Shown: piece after piece, positions 1-10,256 of the stretch
How positions within the stretch are numbered: position 1 is the stretch's first letter
Layout of the letters: every line of letters begins with the position of its first letter
NCBI RefSeq assembly: GCF_016920785.2
Contig: NW_024609837.1
Location: forward strand, 49,044,745 to 49,108,744
Source: Ixodes scapularis
Taxonomy: Eukaryota; Arthropoda; Arachnida; Ixodida; Ixodidae
DNA: 64,000 nt
Direction of reading: 5' to 3'
Translations under genes and position numbers: made by a program
Notes under the pieces: model-generated
What the model saw: only the letters and a program-made list of their open reading frames with translations
Told to the model about the DNA's origin: nothing
Databases searched by the model: none

Positions 1-45
1 ATTGCCCAAGCACCAAGGAGCATGCTGCGAATGTAGTTAGGTGCT

Positions 46-500
46 CTGCACGTGCTTTCGTCTGCAGCAGTAACTGTTCTAGAACAAACCGCATCTTGTA
101 TGCGCGTTCGTCAAAGCTTTATTTCGGTTATTTACTTGGAAGTTTTTATTCGGCGAAGGCGAGCGCATTCGGCGCGTGTACCTACACTCTGAGCATTCTC
201 CTTGATGCTTGGGTAATTCAGCAATAGGTATGTTACGAAAATATAAAAACTAACGCGAAGAACTTCGCTACACGCGCTGCGCGTGCTGGCGTCTGCAACT
301 TTAATTGCTCGATAGCGAAAAACCTAGAAGAAACGGCACTTCGCACGCGCGTTCCACGAACGTTTTAGTTTTTTTTATTATTTTTGTTGAGTCTTTATGA
401 CAGGGAAGGTGAGCGCATGACATGCACGCTCGCCGTCCCTGTGCAAGGTCGTCTTCTCTTCACCTACGCTCATAGCATTCTCTTGATACTTGTGTAATCA
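46..500. repeat. Degenerate direct duplication, about 230-275 bp offset
   Basis: The stretch 46-226 recurs in diverged form at 278-500. The shared landmarks come in the same order: a CGTGCT..CGTCTGCA block, CTAGAA.AAAC, a GCGCGTTC block, a T-rich run, GGTGAGCGC/GGCGAGCGC, and CCTAC.CTC..AGCATTCTC. The copies differ by many small indels, so the duplication is old. No coding potential was recognised in either copy. Confidence 0.5.
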
Positions 501-546
501 ATCGAAAATTGGATAGAGCACCCATTTCTCCGAATCATATAGATTT

Positions 547-1187
547 GGGTCGCTAAACTCGTCAAGCACAACTTTGTGCCAGAAGTTTGTGGAACGCGCC
601 CATTGGACTCTCGCGACGCTGACGTCGCGCCGAGCGAGGTGTCAATCATTCGAACGCTCATTTCTTTGAGAGAGGCAAAATGTAGCAAAGATCATGGAGG
701 GGCGCGTGCGGCGCGTGAGCCCCTCACGCGCCGCACGCGCCCCTCGATGAACTTTCAATCGATTAACAATGCCCCTCGATGAACAATCAGCGAGGAGCCC
801 GCTGATTGAACGGCTTCGCCGATGACGTAGATCCCATTTGTCCCTACATCCCTACGCCAAGCTAAAATTAATGCTTTGCAGATTGTCTCCAGGCGACCTG
901 GGTCGCTAAACTCGTCGAGCACAACTTTGTGCCCGAAGTTTGCGGAACGCGCTGATTGGACTCTCGCGACGCTGACGTCGCGCCGAGCGAGGTGTCAATC
1001 ATTTGAACGCTCATTTCTTTGAGAGAGGCAGAATGTAGCGAAGTTCATCGAGACGCGCGTGCAGCGCGCGAAGGGCGCGAGGAGCCCGCTGATTGAACGG
1101 CTTCGCCGATGACGTAGCGCCCATTTGTCCCTACATCCCTACGCCAAGCTAAAATTAATGCTTTGCAGATTGTCCCTAGGCGACCTG
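547..1187. repeat. 353-bp tandem direct duplication
   Basis: Unit 1 (547-899) and unit 2 (900-1187) start with the same GGGTCGCTAAACTCGTC and end with the same CAGATTGTC(T/C)C.AGGCGACCTG block. Between these they share nearly identical text, including a TGACGTCG segment and a conserved TCATTTCTTTGAGAGAGGCA stretch. Unit 2 is about 65 bp shorter because unit 1 carries an extra GC-rich palindromic piece. Short ORFs here are frame accidents and no gene is called. Confidence 0.8.
697..745. repeat. Perfect 23-bp-stem GC-rich hairpin
   Basis: Arm 697-719 is the exact reverse complement of arm 723-745, with a three-base CCC loop. The arms are built from GCGCG/GTGCGG. The hairpin lies in the segment that makes duplication unit 1 longer than unit 2. 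Unit 2 has only a diverged, unpaired counterpart near 1040-1080 (GACGCGCGTGCAGCGCGC). Confidence 0.85.
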
Positions 1188-1962
1188 CTGACGCTGAAAA
1201 TCCCTCCAAAGTTTGTGTAGAAAAGAAACCTCGTTTGTCGAAGTTGTCGCTGACGTGAAAGTGACGTTTCCGAACTTTGCGAGAGCCGTGGTTTGAGCTC
1301 GAGATCTTCGCTTCGGATCGAGGCTAAGTTAAACTTTGTCAACATGGCGGTGCCGTACGCTGGGGCCAAGCTTATCTTCCGCCACCGCCGGCGTCACTAC
1401 TGAGACCACCGGGGACGCCTTTCAACTCCCCGGCGACGCTTTCGGTGACAGTACCGGCTATCGAAAGCCGTTGTGCGTTGACTCTGCGACGAGCTTCGTT
1501 CGCCGCCTCTGTCCGTGGAACAACAAGTTCTCTGCGCGCTCCGGTTCTTCTGAACCGGTAGTTTTCAAGGCATGGTGGCGACTGTTGAGCACCAGTCAGT
1601 CTCCCACATGACTGTGAGCCGAACTGTCAGAGTTTTTGCGGCTGCCATCGTTTTTTTTTTTTTTTTTTTCCTGTAATATTCGAAGAGGTACTAACAAACT
1701 GGTATACCATTTAGAATGTTGGGAAACAAACAAGAACCGGGGTAATTCTTGGGTAGGGTCGAGTCTCCCGGCAGCCGGCAGAATTATTTCCCCGAAATTC
1801 TACTGGCAGTCGTCACTCATTGGCGGTCAAATCAGTTCATCGAACGACGTGTCATCGACAGATCGTTTCATAGGCACGCGATGTAATCACATGAGAGATT
1901 TTCTTCCGTTACAGGTATATAAACATTAAACATTTTCACACCTTTATACAGGTAAGTTGAAT
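1188..1962. other. No gene recognised; poly(T) tract
   Basis: This stretch holds a T19 run (1651-1669) and an isolated GGTAAGTTG near 1951 that resembles a splice donor. No recognisable protein or RNA was seen. The ORFs at 1336 and 1636 have no family signature. Confidence 0.5.
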
Positions 1963-2309
1963 GTCCCATAACTAACACACTACTAAGTGTAGCGATGAAC
2001 CTTATAAAAGAAATGTAAACCTCACACCTTTAAAAATGTGCGATTTTTTAAACACGTGTCTTAAAACGTGTGATAATGCACTACATCTTTTTATAAAGAA
2101 GTAAAACTACAATACACCTTCTCGTCAGGCTCTACATTTAAGTGGGTCGTCCCATAAGTAACACCCTAATAAGTGTAGCAATAGACCTTATAAAGAAAGG
2201 TAAACCTCACACCTTTAAAATCTGTGATTTTTTAAACACGTTTCTTAAAACGTCTAATCATGCACTGCACCTTTTTATAAAGATGTAAAACTACAATACC
2301 CCTTCTCGT
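1963..2309. repeat. 186-bp tandem duplication
   Basis: GTCCCATAA.TAACAC.CTA.TAAGTGTAG occurs at 1963 and again at 2149. It is followed in both copies by the same CCTTATAAA, AACCTCACACCTTTAAAA, TTTTTTAAACACG and CTTTTTATAAAGA blocks. The copies are roughly 85-90% alike by eye. The second copy ends at the CTTCTCGT that became the target of the adjacent MITE. Confidence 0.8.
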
Positions 2310-2495
2310 CAGGCACGTAGCCAAGTGGGGGGGGGGGCATAAGGCCCGCCCCCCCCCCCCCCCCCCCCCGCCGAAATCTTCCATTTTGCTGGGGCCTCCT
2401 CTCCTCCCTCCCCCTCATAGAGAGCACTTTGTCATCGACGCCCCCCCCCCCCCCCCCCTCCCCCTCCCTTAAACAAAATTCTGGCTACGTGCCTG
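2310..2495. mobile_element. hAT-type MITE with poly-G/C core
   Basis: The ends are inverted repeats beginning CAGGCACGTAGCCA (left at 2310; right end complementary, finishing at 2495). The flanks are an exact 8-bp duplication, CTTCTCGT, at 2302-2309 and 2496-2503. An 8-bp TSD and a CAG-type terminus fit the hAT superfamily. The interior is almost only G and C homopolymer runs plus a short GCCGAAATCTTCCATTTTGC stretch. It is non-coding, so any mobilisation would need a hAT transposase from elsewhere. Confidence 0.8.
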
Positions 2496-2503
2496 CTTCT
2501 CGT

Positions 2504-3884
2504 CAAGGTGTAATTACCACGGTACATTTCTTTTTTGGGGTGTACACAGTGGCCCGGGACCTAATAATATGACTGAACAAATAAGTTACACAAACGAGTC
2601 GCCGAAAAAGCACGTTGCTTCTTGGCGAGTGTCGAGGCAACATCGGCCGAAAACCGGCTTCAGTAGTGGCTGGATGTACGGTTTTGCGCCTAGTCCCGAC
2701 ATCCGGCAGGTATGGGTGTACCGACGCAAATAAACGATTGATGTCTAATAGTACGGGCAATACTGATTTCTTAGGAGGTTAGATCGCGGATAGAGGCCTG
2801 TATTGCTGGGGTCGAGCGGCACCACCGGCAGTCATCGCTTGACACGATCTTATGCATGCTATAGGAGAAACGGGAAAACTCAATTTTATTACGTTAGTAG
2901 GATGTTCTCTACTATAAAACTTCTATCGTGTTTCCGCAAATAACAGTTAATATTGCGGGCGATATTAACTGTGAACGCGTTAGAATACCAATCTTGTTTA
3001 ACTAAATGTTGTGTGGTTGAGGGTCCAGGGCGACTTGTTGGAAGTTAACTGTGATGTGTTTAATGAGACAAGGGCTACCGAGAGTTATTGTGGAGTAATC
3101 CGCGATTTCGGAGACATCAAAGCTCAGCAAACGGTAAGTTAGAATGCCTTTACTGGGGACATTCGCATCGCTTTTACCGCTTGTACATAGTGCTTCATGG
3201 TGAAAGATGTTTCTTTGAACTGCTGTGAGGGCTTCCGTGACAAACTGAAACTCGGAGCGTGCCGTTCAGTCGCTGAACGTGCCATTTATTTAGCAACCGA
3301 AGCAAGCGACGTCGGTAAAGTCAATCGTGCTCCGGCCATTTTTTTTAGTCGATGTTCAAACGCTTGACGAATGTCTATTTGATCTCCAAGAACCCGACAT
3401 AATCATCGCTGCACGTCATAAAATGCTCGCCCTCGAGCACCGCGTACAAGCTTCCAATTTTTGAGTGTTTCTCCTTCAGACTTGCGTGTATTGCCTCATG
3501 GTGTAATTAGCGGCGAGATGTTTTGGTGGCGCCCTCCAATGGTTCCCCCTTGTGACGTCATTACCTTGCGAACAACAAGTTCGATGGTGTTTGTAAATAG
3601 TATGGTGGAAGCCTGAAATCATTGCGCTCTTAAAGCAACACTGCCAACACCGTCAAAATTAAAGTTCTTTCATTCCTCTTATTTCCGTCGATGGTATACC
3701 CTTTCCGACGTCATAGTCAGCTTTTGGGCCAATCGGGGAAGGCCGACCAGAGCGACGCCTTCGGTCGCGCACGTCGCCAATAGGCCAAAGCAACAAGGAC
3801 GAAAACGAAGGGAGAACTAGACAGGACGCGGCGTATTGCCTGTCGTCAAGCAATGGCCGCCGGTGAGGCCAGTGACGGGCTCCC
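2504..3884. other. No gene recognised
   Basis: About 1.4 kb of mixed-composition DNA between the hAT MITE and the first LINE. No domain, RNA gene or clear repeat was recognised on either strand. Confidence 0.4.
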
Positions 3885-3896
3885 AATTCGCGATCC
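3885..3896. repeat. Diverged TSD of LINE A plus copy, left
   Basis: AATTCGCGATCC abuts the first base of the element and matches GATTTGCGATCC at 9899-9910 in 10 of 12 positions. The imperfect match fits the older, mutated state of this copy. The partner at 9899-9910 lies directly after the CAAC-type tail. Confidence 0.6.
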
Positions 3897-4338
3897 CCCC
3901 GCAGGGGGCACCTGTGAAAGCAGGTGTTTGGAGAGTGGCGTCTCCACGGACCCCGAGCCATGAGGGTTCGCCCGCCCACGTCTGACTGTGCGTGGCTTTC
4001 CCGTGCCTGGGGAAAAGGGCATCCTGGTGGCTGAGCCAAGCCCGGGGTAGGTTTGGACCCTTCGGGGCCCCCCGGGCGAGGCAATACACCACTTCGGCCC
4101 CTGCTTCTCATAGACGGGAGTCCTGGTAAGGCCCGGCCAGGATGATTCAGTCCAGTCGCCACTCCTTCTACTATTCCCTCCCTTCTTTCACCCTTGTCTC
4201 CTCCTCCTTTTCACTCTTCTCATTTCTCTTCTTTCCTTTTCAACTTCTTTGGCGGCAAGGGCTAACCTTGGGTGGTGGCAGATACTCTCGTCCAGATCCA
4301 CACTTGGTTATAGTTTCTGGGTAGCGCTAATAGAGTAA

Positions 4339-4525
4339 AGGCCTGTTCCCACATGCAGCGGAGCGCTACAAGCATAGCACTTACCTCGCGCTAAGCGCGT
4401 GCTGACGGGAGCCCTCACCAGCTTTGTATCGCACCGTCAAAACTGTTGCTCATGGCAGACGATAAGTAGCTGACGGCACGTGAGGAGCGCTACATCAGCG
4501 CTTCGCTGCATGTGAGAACCGGCCT
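4339..4525. mobile_element. PIF/Harbinger-type MITE in LINE 5' UTR
   Basis: A 187-bp insertion with inverted ends AGGCC(T/G)GTTC(C/T)CACATGCAGCG. It is flanked by TAA (4336-4338) and TTA (4526-4528), read as a 3-bp TWA duplication with one substitution. The minus LINE copy has the uninterrupted site (GAGTAATGC, complement near 15450), so the empty allele is visible in this window. It is non-coding. Its termini resemble those of the MITE at 59808. Confidence 0.8.
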
Positions 4526-4630
4526 TTATGCTTCCAGCAAAGCCATATTTGTTATAGGGTGTTACCTATTCCCTCGTTGGGCTCCGTGGTGGGCGGCGCG
4601 CCACAGATTCTGAACACCCTTTGCCTTTTT

Positions 4631-5941
4631 ATGGCTCCCCTCTCTTCTAAACCCCGAGCAGAGCGACCCCCCAAAAGGGTTCGCCCCGCTCCCCCTACTT
4701 TTGAAAAAGCCAAAGAACCCGACACCTTTTCACGATTTCTTGTACTTCATGCTGCGAACGACTCTCTACCGTTATCAAAGATGTCACCTTTCCTTGTCTC
4801 TAATGTCCTAGAGCAGACGATTGGAAAGAATTACAAGGCAAAAAAACTTGCTGGAGACCTCCTCGTTGAGGTAGAAAACAAAACTCAAAGCACAGCATTA
4901 CTGAAGTTGACTAGCTTAGGTGAACACCAAGTTTGTGTAACCCCGCACCGGACTTTAAATACTGTCCGCGGCGTCATCTTTGAGGATGACCTCCTTCAGT
5001 GTACTGAAGAATAAATCCTTGAAGGGCTGCGTCGGAGTGCTGTTGTGGCCGTGCGGCGAATCACGCTACGACGAGACGGACAGGAGATACCAACCCGACA
5101 CCTAGTCCTGACTTTTGAACTCCACTCTCTGCCTTCCACCGTGAAGGCAGGGTATCTAAACTGCAGAGTTCGTCCTTTTGTTCCAAACCCACAGCGGTGC
5201 TTTCGTTGCCAGCGTTTTGGGCATGGCTCCCGAAACTGCCGCGGCCGAGAAACTTGTGCGAAATGTAGTGCCACTGACCACGTCGCTGACATATGTGAAA
5301 AAGACCATAAATGCATAAACTGTGGCGGACCACACCCCGCATTTTCACGCACATGTCCGAAATGGAAGGAAGAAAAGGAGATAATTACATTTAAGGTCAA
5401 ACACAATCTCAGCTACCAGGACGCTAGAGAACAGCTTGCCTTCAAGGCAAGGGGTTCATATGCCGAGGCAGTGCGAAGGGGACCCCCACTGTCTATGGCA
5501 TCCGTGGAGACGCAGACTTCCCCGGAAGACCTGTTATCTCCACAAGGGTCCTTTTACGTACGTCCGAAGACAGTGGGCAACCCACTGCCTTCATGCTCCA
5601 ATGAGTGTATTGTGCCCTCTAAGGAGGGTGCTGCACCCTCCAAGGAGCCAGACGTGTCGTCACCGGCACTAGCTGGCCCTTCTGGCCGGGGCCGGGGGCT
5701 GCCTCCCCGTGCCTCTGGCAGCTCTGCAAAGCCTGGGCGGTCAGATTCACCTCTACCGCCCAAAGGACCCAAGGTCTCATTGGATGAGAAGATGGATGTG
5801 AGCGTCCCACGCTCCGATGAGGACCTTCCTCTCTCTCAAACAGGCTCTGTTTCCTCGGCCTCCTGCGAGGCTGGAGGACGGCCTAAAGACACTGCAAAAA
5901 AGAAAACCATCCCACGGATTGTGGCACCAAAAGACGCATAA
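4631..5941 (+). pseudogene. LINE A ORF1 (gag-like), one nonsense codon
   Basis: This encodes the nucleic-acid-binding ORF1 protein of the element, expected to coat the LINE RNA. I chose the ATG at 4631 (MAPLSS), which matches the minus copy; the open frame extends further upstream. Three CCHC-type knuckles lie in the middle (CFRCQRFGHGSRNC, CAKCSATDHVADIC, then CINCGGPHPAFSRTC), followed by a Pro/Ser-rich tail. An in-frame TAA at 5012-5014 stands where the minus copy has a sense codon (DEILEG context). Otherwise the frame is open and the product would be about 436 residues. Confidence 0.9.
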
Positions 5942-6001
5942 ACTACATTTCACAATTTTTGCGTAAAACACTTATTGAGGCGTTTCCTTTATTGAAGATA
6001 A

Positions 6002-9000
6002 ATGTCTTTCTTCCTTCAGTGGAACTGTAGAGGCCTCCTGTCTAACTACGATGATGTGAGCGATCTTTTAGAGGATCACCGGCCCATTGCATGTTGCTTA
6101 CAGGAAACGCACCTAAAAACCACCCACACCAATGTTTTAAAACACTTCCAGGTGTTTCGTAGGGACCGTACACATGCAGCTCATGCAGCTGGAGGTGTTG
6201 CGGTGGTTGTCCAACGTTCAATTCCTTCTAACGAGGTAGCCCTCCAGACTTCACTTGAGGCGGTGGCTACACGTATTTTGTTAGATAGAATAATTACAGT
6301 CTGCTCATTGTATGTACCTCCCAATTATCAGTTACATATGGAGGAGCTAGAAGACCTTGTTAATCAACTTCCTTCACCTTTTTTACTTTTAGGAGATTTT
6401 AATGCACACAATCCCCTGTGGGGTAGTGACAGACGGGATTCTAGAGGGGCCCTTGTTGAACGTTTTTTGCTTTCTGCGGGATTGTGCCTGCTGAACACAA
6501 ATGAATCTACATATTTTAGCTCAGCAACTCACACTTTCACTTCCATTGACCTATCTATTTGTCACCCATCATTATTCCCATTGCTTTCATGGAAGGTCAT
6601 ACCGAATCCTCACGGAAGTGACCACTTTGCCATCATCTTAGAATTTAACCATCTTCCCATGACTGTCCCAACACGCTGTCCTCGTTAGAAATTCGAAAAT
6701 GCCAACTGGCCTACCTTTAAAGAATCATCTCTTTTTGCATGCACATCACTTGACGATCTCGATATCGACAGAGCCACTCAACATATCACTCAGCACATTT
6801 TACAAGCTGCCATTCTCTCCATCCCCATGACGTCCTCGCATCTGCCCAGGAGACCAAAGCCCTGGTGGAACAAAGATTGCCGTTTGGCCAAAAAAGAACA
6901 AAATCGAGCTTGGGGTATATTTAGGCGCTACCCTACAACACACAATCTTATTGAATTTAAGAGAAAAAGGTCCCAGGCGAGGTGGATTAGAAGGCAAGCT
7001 AAGAAAAAATGTTTTAGAGGGTACGCTTCTTTAATTAACAGCACTGTATCTGCAAAGGAAGTCTGGGATCGCGTACATAAAATTGACGGCTCTTACCGGG
7101 CATTCACTGTCCCACTCTTGAGTCGGAATGGAGTTTCTTCTGCAAGCCTTGAGGAACAGGCCAAAATCCTCGGTGAACACTTCGAGTATGTCTCCAGTTC
7201 AGAACATTACACCCTAACGTTCCAGCGATACAAGATCAATGCAGAAAAAAAAGCTGTTATCACATCAGGTGGCACGCACGAACCCTACAACACTCTATTT
7301 ACATTATCCGAACTTCAAATGGCACTTCTTGGTTCCAAACAAACTGCCCCTGGACCAGATGGTATTCATTATAAAATGCTCGAACATCTTCATCCATCCA
7401 CTATGGAGCTAATTTTGTACCTTTTTAATAGAGTTTGGCTCGAGGGCCACTTTCCATCCTCCTGGAAGACCGCTGTGGTTGTACCAGCGCTTAAGCCCGG
7501 CAAAGATCCCTCTTGTGCATCTAGCTACAGACCAATAGCTCTAACTAGCTGTCTTTCCAAGACATTAGAAAGGATGATTAACAAGAGACTCATGTTTTTT
7601 CTAGAACGAAACAGCTGCCTTGATAAGTTCCAGTGAGGCTTTCGGTCAGCACGGTCCACTGTCGATCATCTCGTCCGCTTTGAGACCTTCGTACGTGAGG
7701 CGTTTGTCAACAGACAACAGTGTCTCTCCATCTTCTGTGATTTGGAAAAGGCATACGACACAGCCTGGCGTTACGGCATTCTGCAAGATTTATTCGATCT
7801 TGGTTTCCGTGGCCGAATGTTGAGTGCCATACAGAGTTACCTGCAGCACCGTACGTTCCGCGTGAGGCTAAGAAAAACTCTCTCTAGGGAGTTTTTACAG
7901 GAGAATGGAGTCCCTCAGGGGGGTGTACTGAGTGTCACTCTTTTTATCGTCAAACTTAATTCTATTGGCCGTGTAATTCCTCCTTCGGTGCAGTATTCCC
8001 TATATGTTGATGATCTCCAGATTTCCGTTTCATCCTGTAATCTCTCAATTTGTGAACGTCGCGTTCAACTTGCGGTCAATAATTTGGTCAGATGGGCCGA
8101 TACGAATGGGTTTAAATTTTCTCCCGAAAAAACAGCTTGTGTCAACTTTTCTCGTCGACGTGGTGCTCTTCAGGAACCGTCTTTGAACATGTATGGTTCT
8201 CCTATTGTTGTAAAAAATGAGCACAAGTTTTGGGGCCTTGTGTTCGATTCCAAGTTGACTTTCGTTCCGCACATTAAGAGATTAAAACTCAAGTGCCTTA
8301 AATCTCTAAACATCCTTAAGGTCTTGTCACACGCATCATGGGGCTCGGACCGACTGTGTCTGCTGCGTATCTATCACTCAGTCATTCGCTCCCAGCTTGA
8401 TTATGGTTTTATTGTCTATAACTCTGCTCGGGCATCAGTTCTAAAGGTGTTAGATCCCATTCATCATCAAGGACTGCGACTGGCTACTGGTGCATTTCGT
8501 ACCTCCCCAGTGCTTAGCCTTTACGCGGAAGCAAACGAATTGTCCCTTGAGTATAGGAGGTTTTCCCTGGGTTTTATGTACTCTGTCAGGGTTCGCTCGG
8601 TCGCGGAGCACCCCGTTCGAGATAATATTGAGACGATCAAGTTCCGACGCACATTTGAAAACAAACCTTCCACAGTTCCCCCTTTTTCTATGAGGAATAA
8701 TACTGCAGCACAATCCGTTGGGATGGATGCAAAGCCTCCATTAGTCCAATACCCTCCGGATATAGCTCCATGGAACAACTGCCAGATACATTGCGACCTT
8801 ACACTGACCAAGTATAACAAAAAGAATGTTCCACAGGAAGTCATAAGGCAGAACTTCTTTGAGCTTCACACCAAATATCACAAGTATGCCAGTTTTTATA
8901 CAGACGGGACAAAAAAAGACTCCGTAGTAGGCTGTGCTATGGTGGGACCATCGGTAAATCAGGTGAAGAGAATAAATTCGAAAGCCTCTATACTAACAGC

Positions 9001-9720
9001 AGAGCTTTATGGTTTGTTGTTAGCTGTTGATTACATAATCAAAAAACGCCTTTCTCACGCTGTAATCTACACCGACTCTTTAAGCTCTCTGAAGGCTGTC
9101 GCATCAATGAACCGTGTAAAAAACCCACTGGTTTCTGAGTTAAAGTACAAGATAATCCTGGCTGCAACGAAAAGTTTTGACATAGTCTTATGCTGGGCTC
9201 CTAGCCATGTTGGCATTCCTGGAAATGAAGCAGCTGATAGTGCAGCCACTTCTGCAAATGATAGAGAAATTGACACACACCAAATACCCTACAAAGATTA
9301 CCACAATTCTCTGAAACGTTGCATCAAAGCAAAGTGGCAGCTGCAGTGGAACGGCGAAACCGGCAACAAACTACATGCAATCAAACCTCTTCTAGGCGAG
9401 TGGGAGAGCGCCCGACATCGGGAGCGCTTTTATGAAGTCGTACTGTGTAGGCTACGAATCGGTCATACTCGTCTCACACATGGCACCTCTTGAGCGGGGA
9501 GGATGCCCCTGAATGTGTGCGCTGTAACCTACCTCTAAGTATTATGCACATACTCATTGAATGCCCTAAGTATGACCAATGCCGGTATAAACACTTCTCA
9601 CCGCTTTATAAAGAACACATTCCACTACACCTCGCCCTACTACTAGGTGACGAACCGCTCATTCCATACAGTTGTGTTTTTAATTTCCTCACAGATATCG
9701 GCCTTCTACACCGACTGTGA
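6002..9720 (+). pseudogene. LINE A ORF2 (EN-RT-RNase H), broken
   Basis: Starts at ATG 6002 (MSFFLQWNCRGLL). An apurinic-type endonuclease comes first, with the LQETH, LLLGDFNAHN and GSDHF motifs. The reverse transcriptase follows, with APGPDGIHYKML, the A-motif FCDLEKAYD, VPQGGVLS and YVDD. RNase H (YTDGTKKDS, TAELYGLL, YTDSLSSL, NEAADSAA) is near the end, then a Cys/His tail. Relative to the minus copy there is TAG at 6686-6688 (a Trp position), TGA at 7634-7636 (a Cys position), and a one-base deletion near 9480-9486. The deletion throws the last 80 residues into another frame. It cannot make full-length protein. Confidence 0.92.
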
Positions 9721-10055
9721 TTTTACTCCTAAATTCATTGTCATATTGTTTACACTTATACACATTCATGTTCATGGTTTTATCATATATTTCGCTACTA
9801 TAGCTCTTTCCTCTTCTTAAACCCGAATTGCAATAGTCTAAGCTTGGCGCAATATAGCCTTAGTTGCTGATGCGCCATAAACCCCCAATCAACCAACCGA
9901 TTTGCGATCCAGACTTGCACTGTGAGAGTTCTAATGCATTACACCCGCCTAGTGCTGAACGGAGAACAGGCCCCGAACGAACTTGCCGAATGCACCGAGT
10001 GAAGGCTGATGCTGTCGCCATAGATGTTGTAGAAAAGTACCGACCTCAAACCGAA

Positions 10056-10070
10056 ACTAGCGCCTTTTTG
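10056..10070. repeat. TSD of LINE A minus copy, tail side
   Basis: ACTAGCGCCTTTTTG is identical to 15893-15907 and abuts the ATTGATTGATTGGGG tail of the minus LINE. The flanking bases differ (A before and A after here; G before and T after at the other copy), so the duplication is exactly 15 bp. The two LINE copies are separated by only the short flank 9899-10070. Confidence 0.95.
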
Positions 10071-10256
10071 ATTGATTGATTGGGGTTTTTTCGGCACATC
10101 AGCATCTAAGGCCATAATGCGCCAAGAGTCTGAACTATTGCAGTAGAGGGTTAGAGAGAGAAAAGAGCTATAGTAGCAGGTGATGTGATAAAAATATGGA
10201 CATGCATTTGTATAAGTGTAAAAGGTATGGTCATGAGTTAGGGGTGGAAAATAAAA

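Larger units (their letters stand above)
3897..9898 (+). mobile_element. LINE family A, full-length but inactivated copy
   Basis: This is a non-LTR retrotransposon of the I/Jockey/LOA-like assemblage. It has a 5' UTR from 3897, a gag-like ORF1, and an ORF2 with endonuclease, reverse transcriptase and RNase H. The 3' end is a short CAAT/CAAC-type repeat rather than poly(A). The start was set by alignment with the minus copy: both begin CCCCGCAGGGGG. The copy carries one stop in ORF1, two stops and one frameshift in ORF2, plus a MITE in the 5' UTR. The exact clade needs an RT tree. Confidence 0.92.

Noticed and set aside
1336..1611. Possible small gene on the plus strand
   Set aside because: No domain, no homologous pattern, and it lies beside duplicated repeat sequence.
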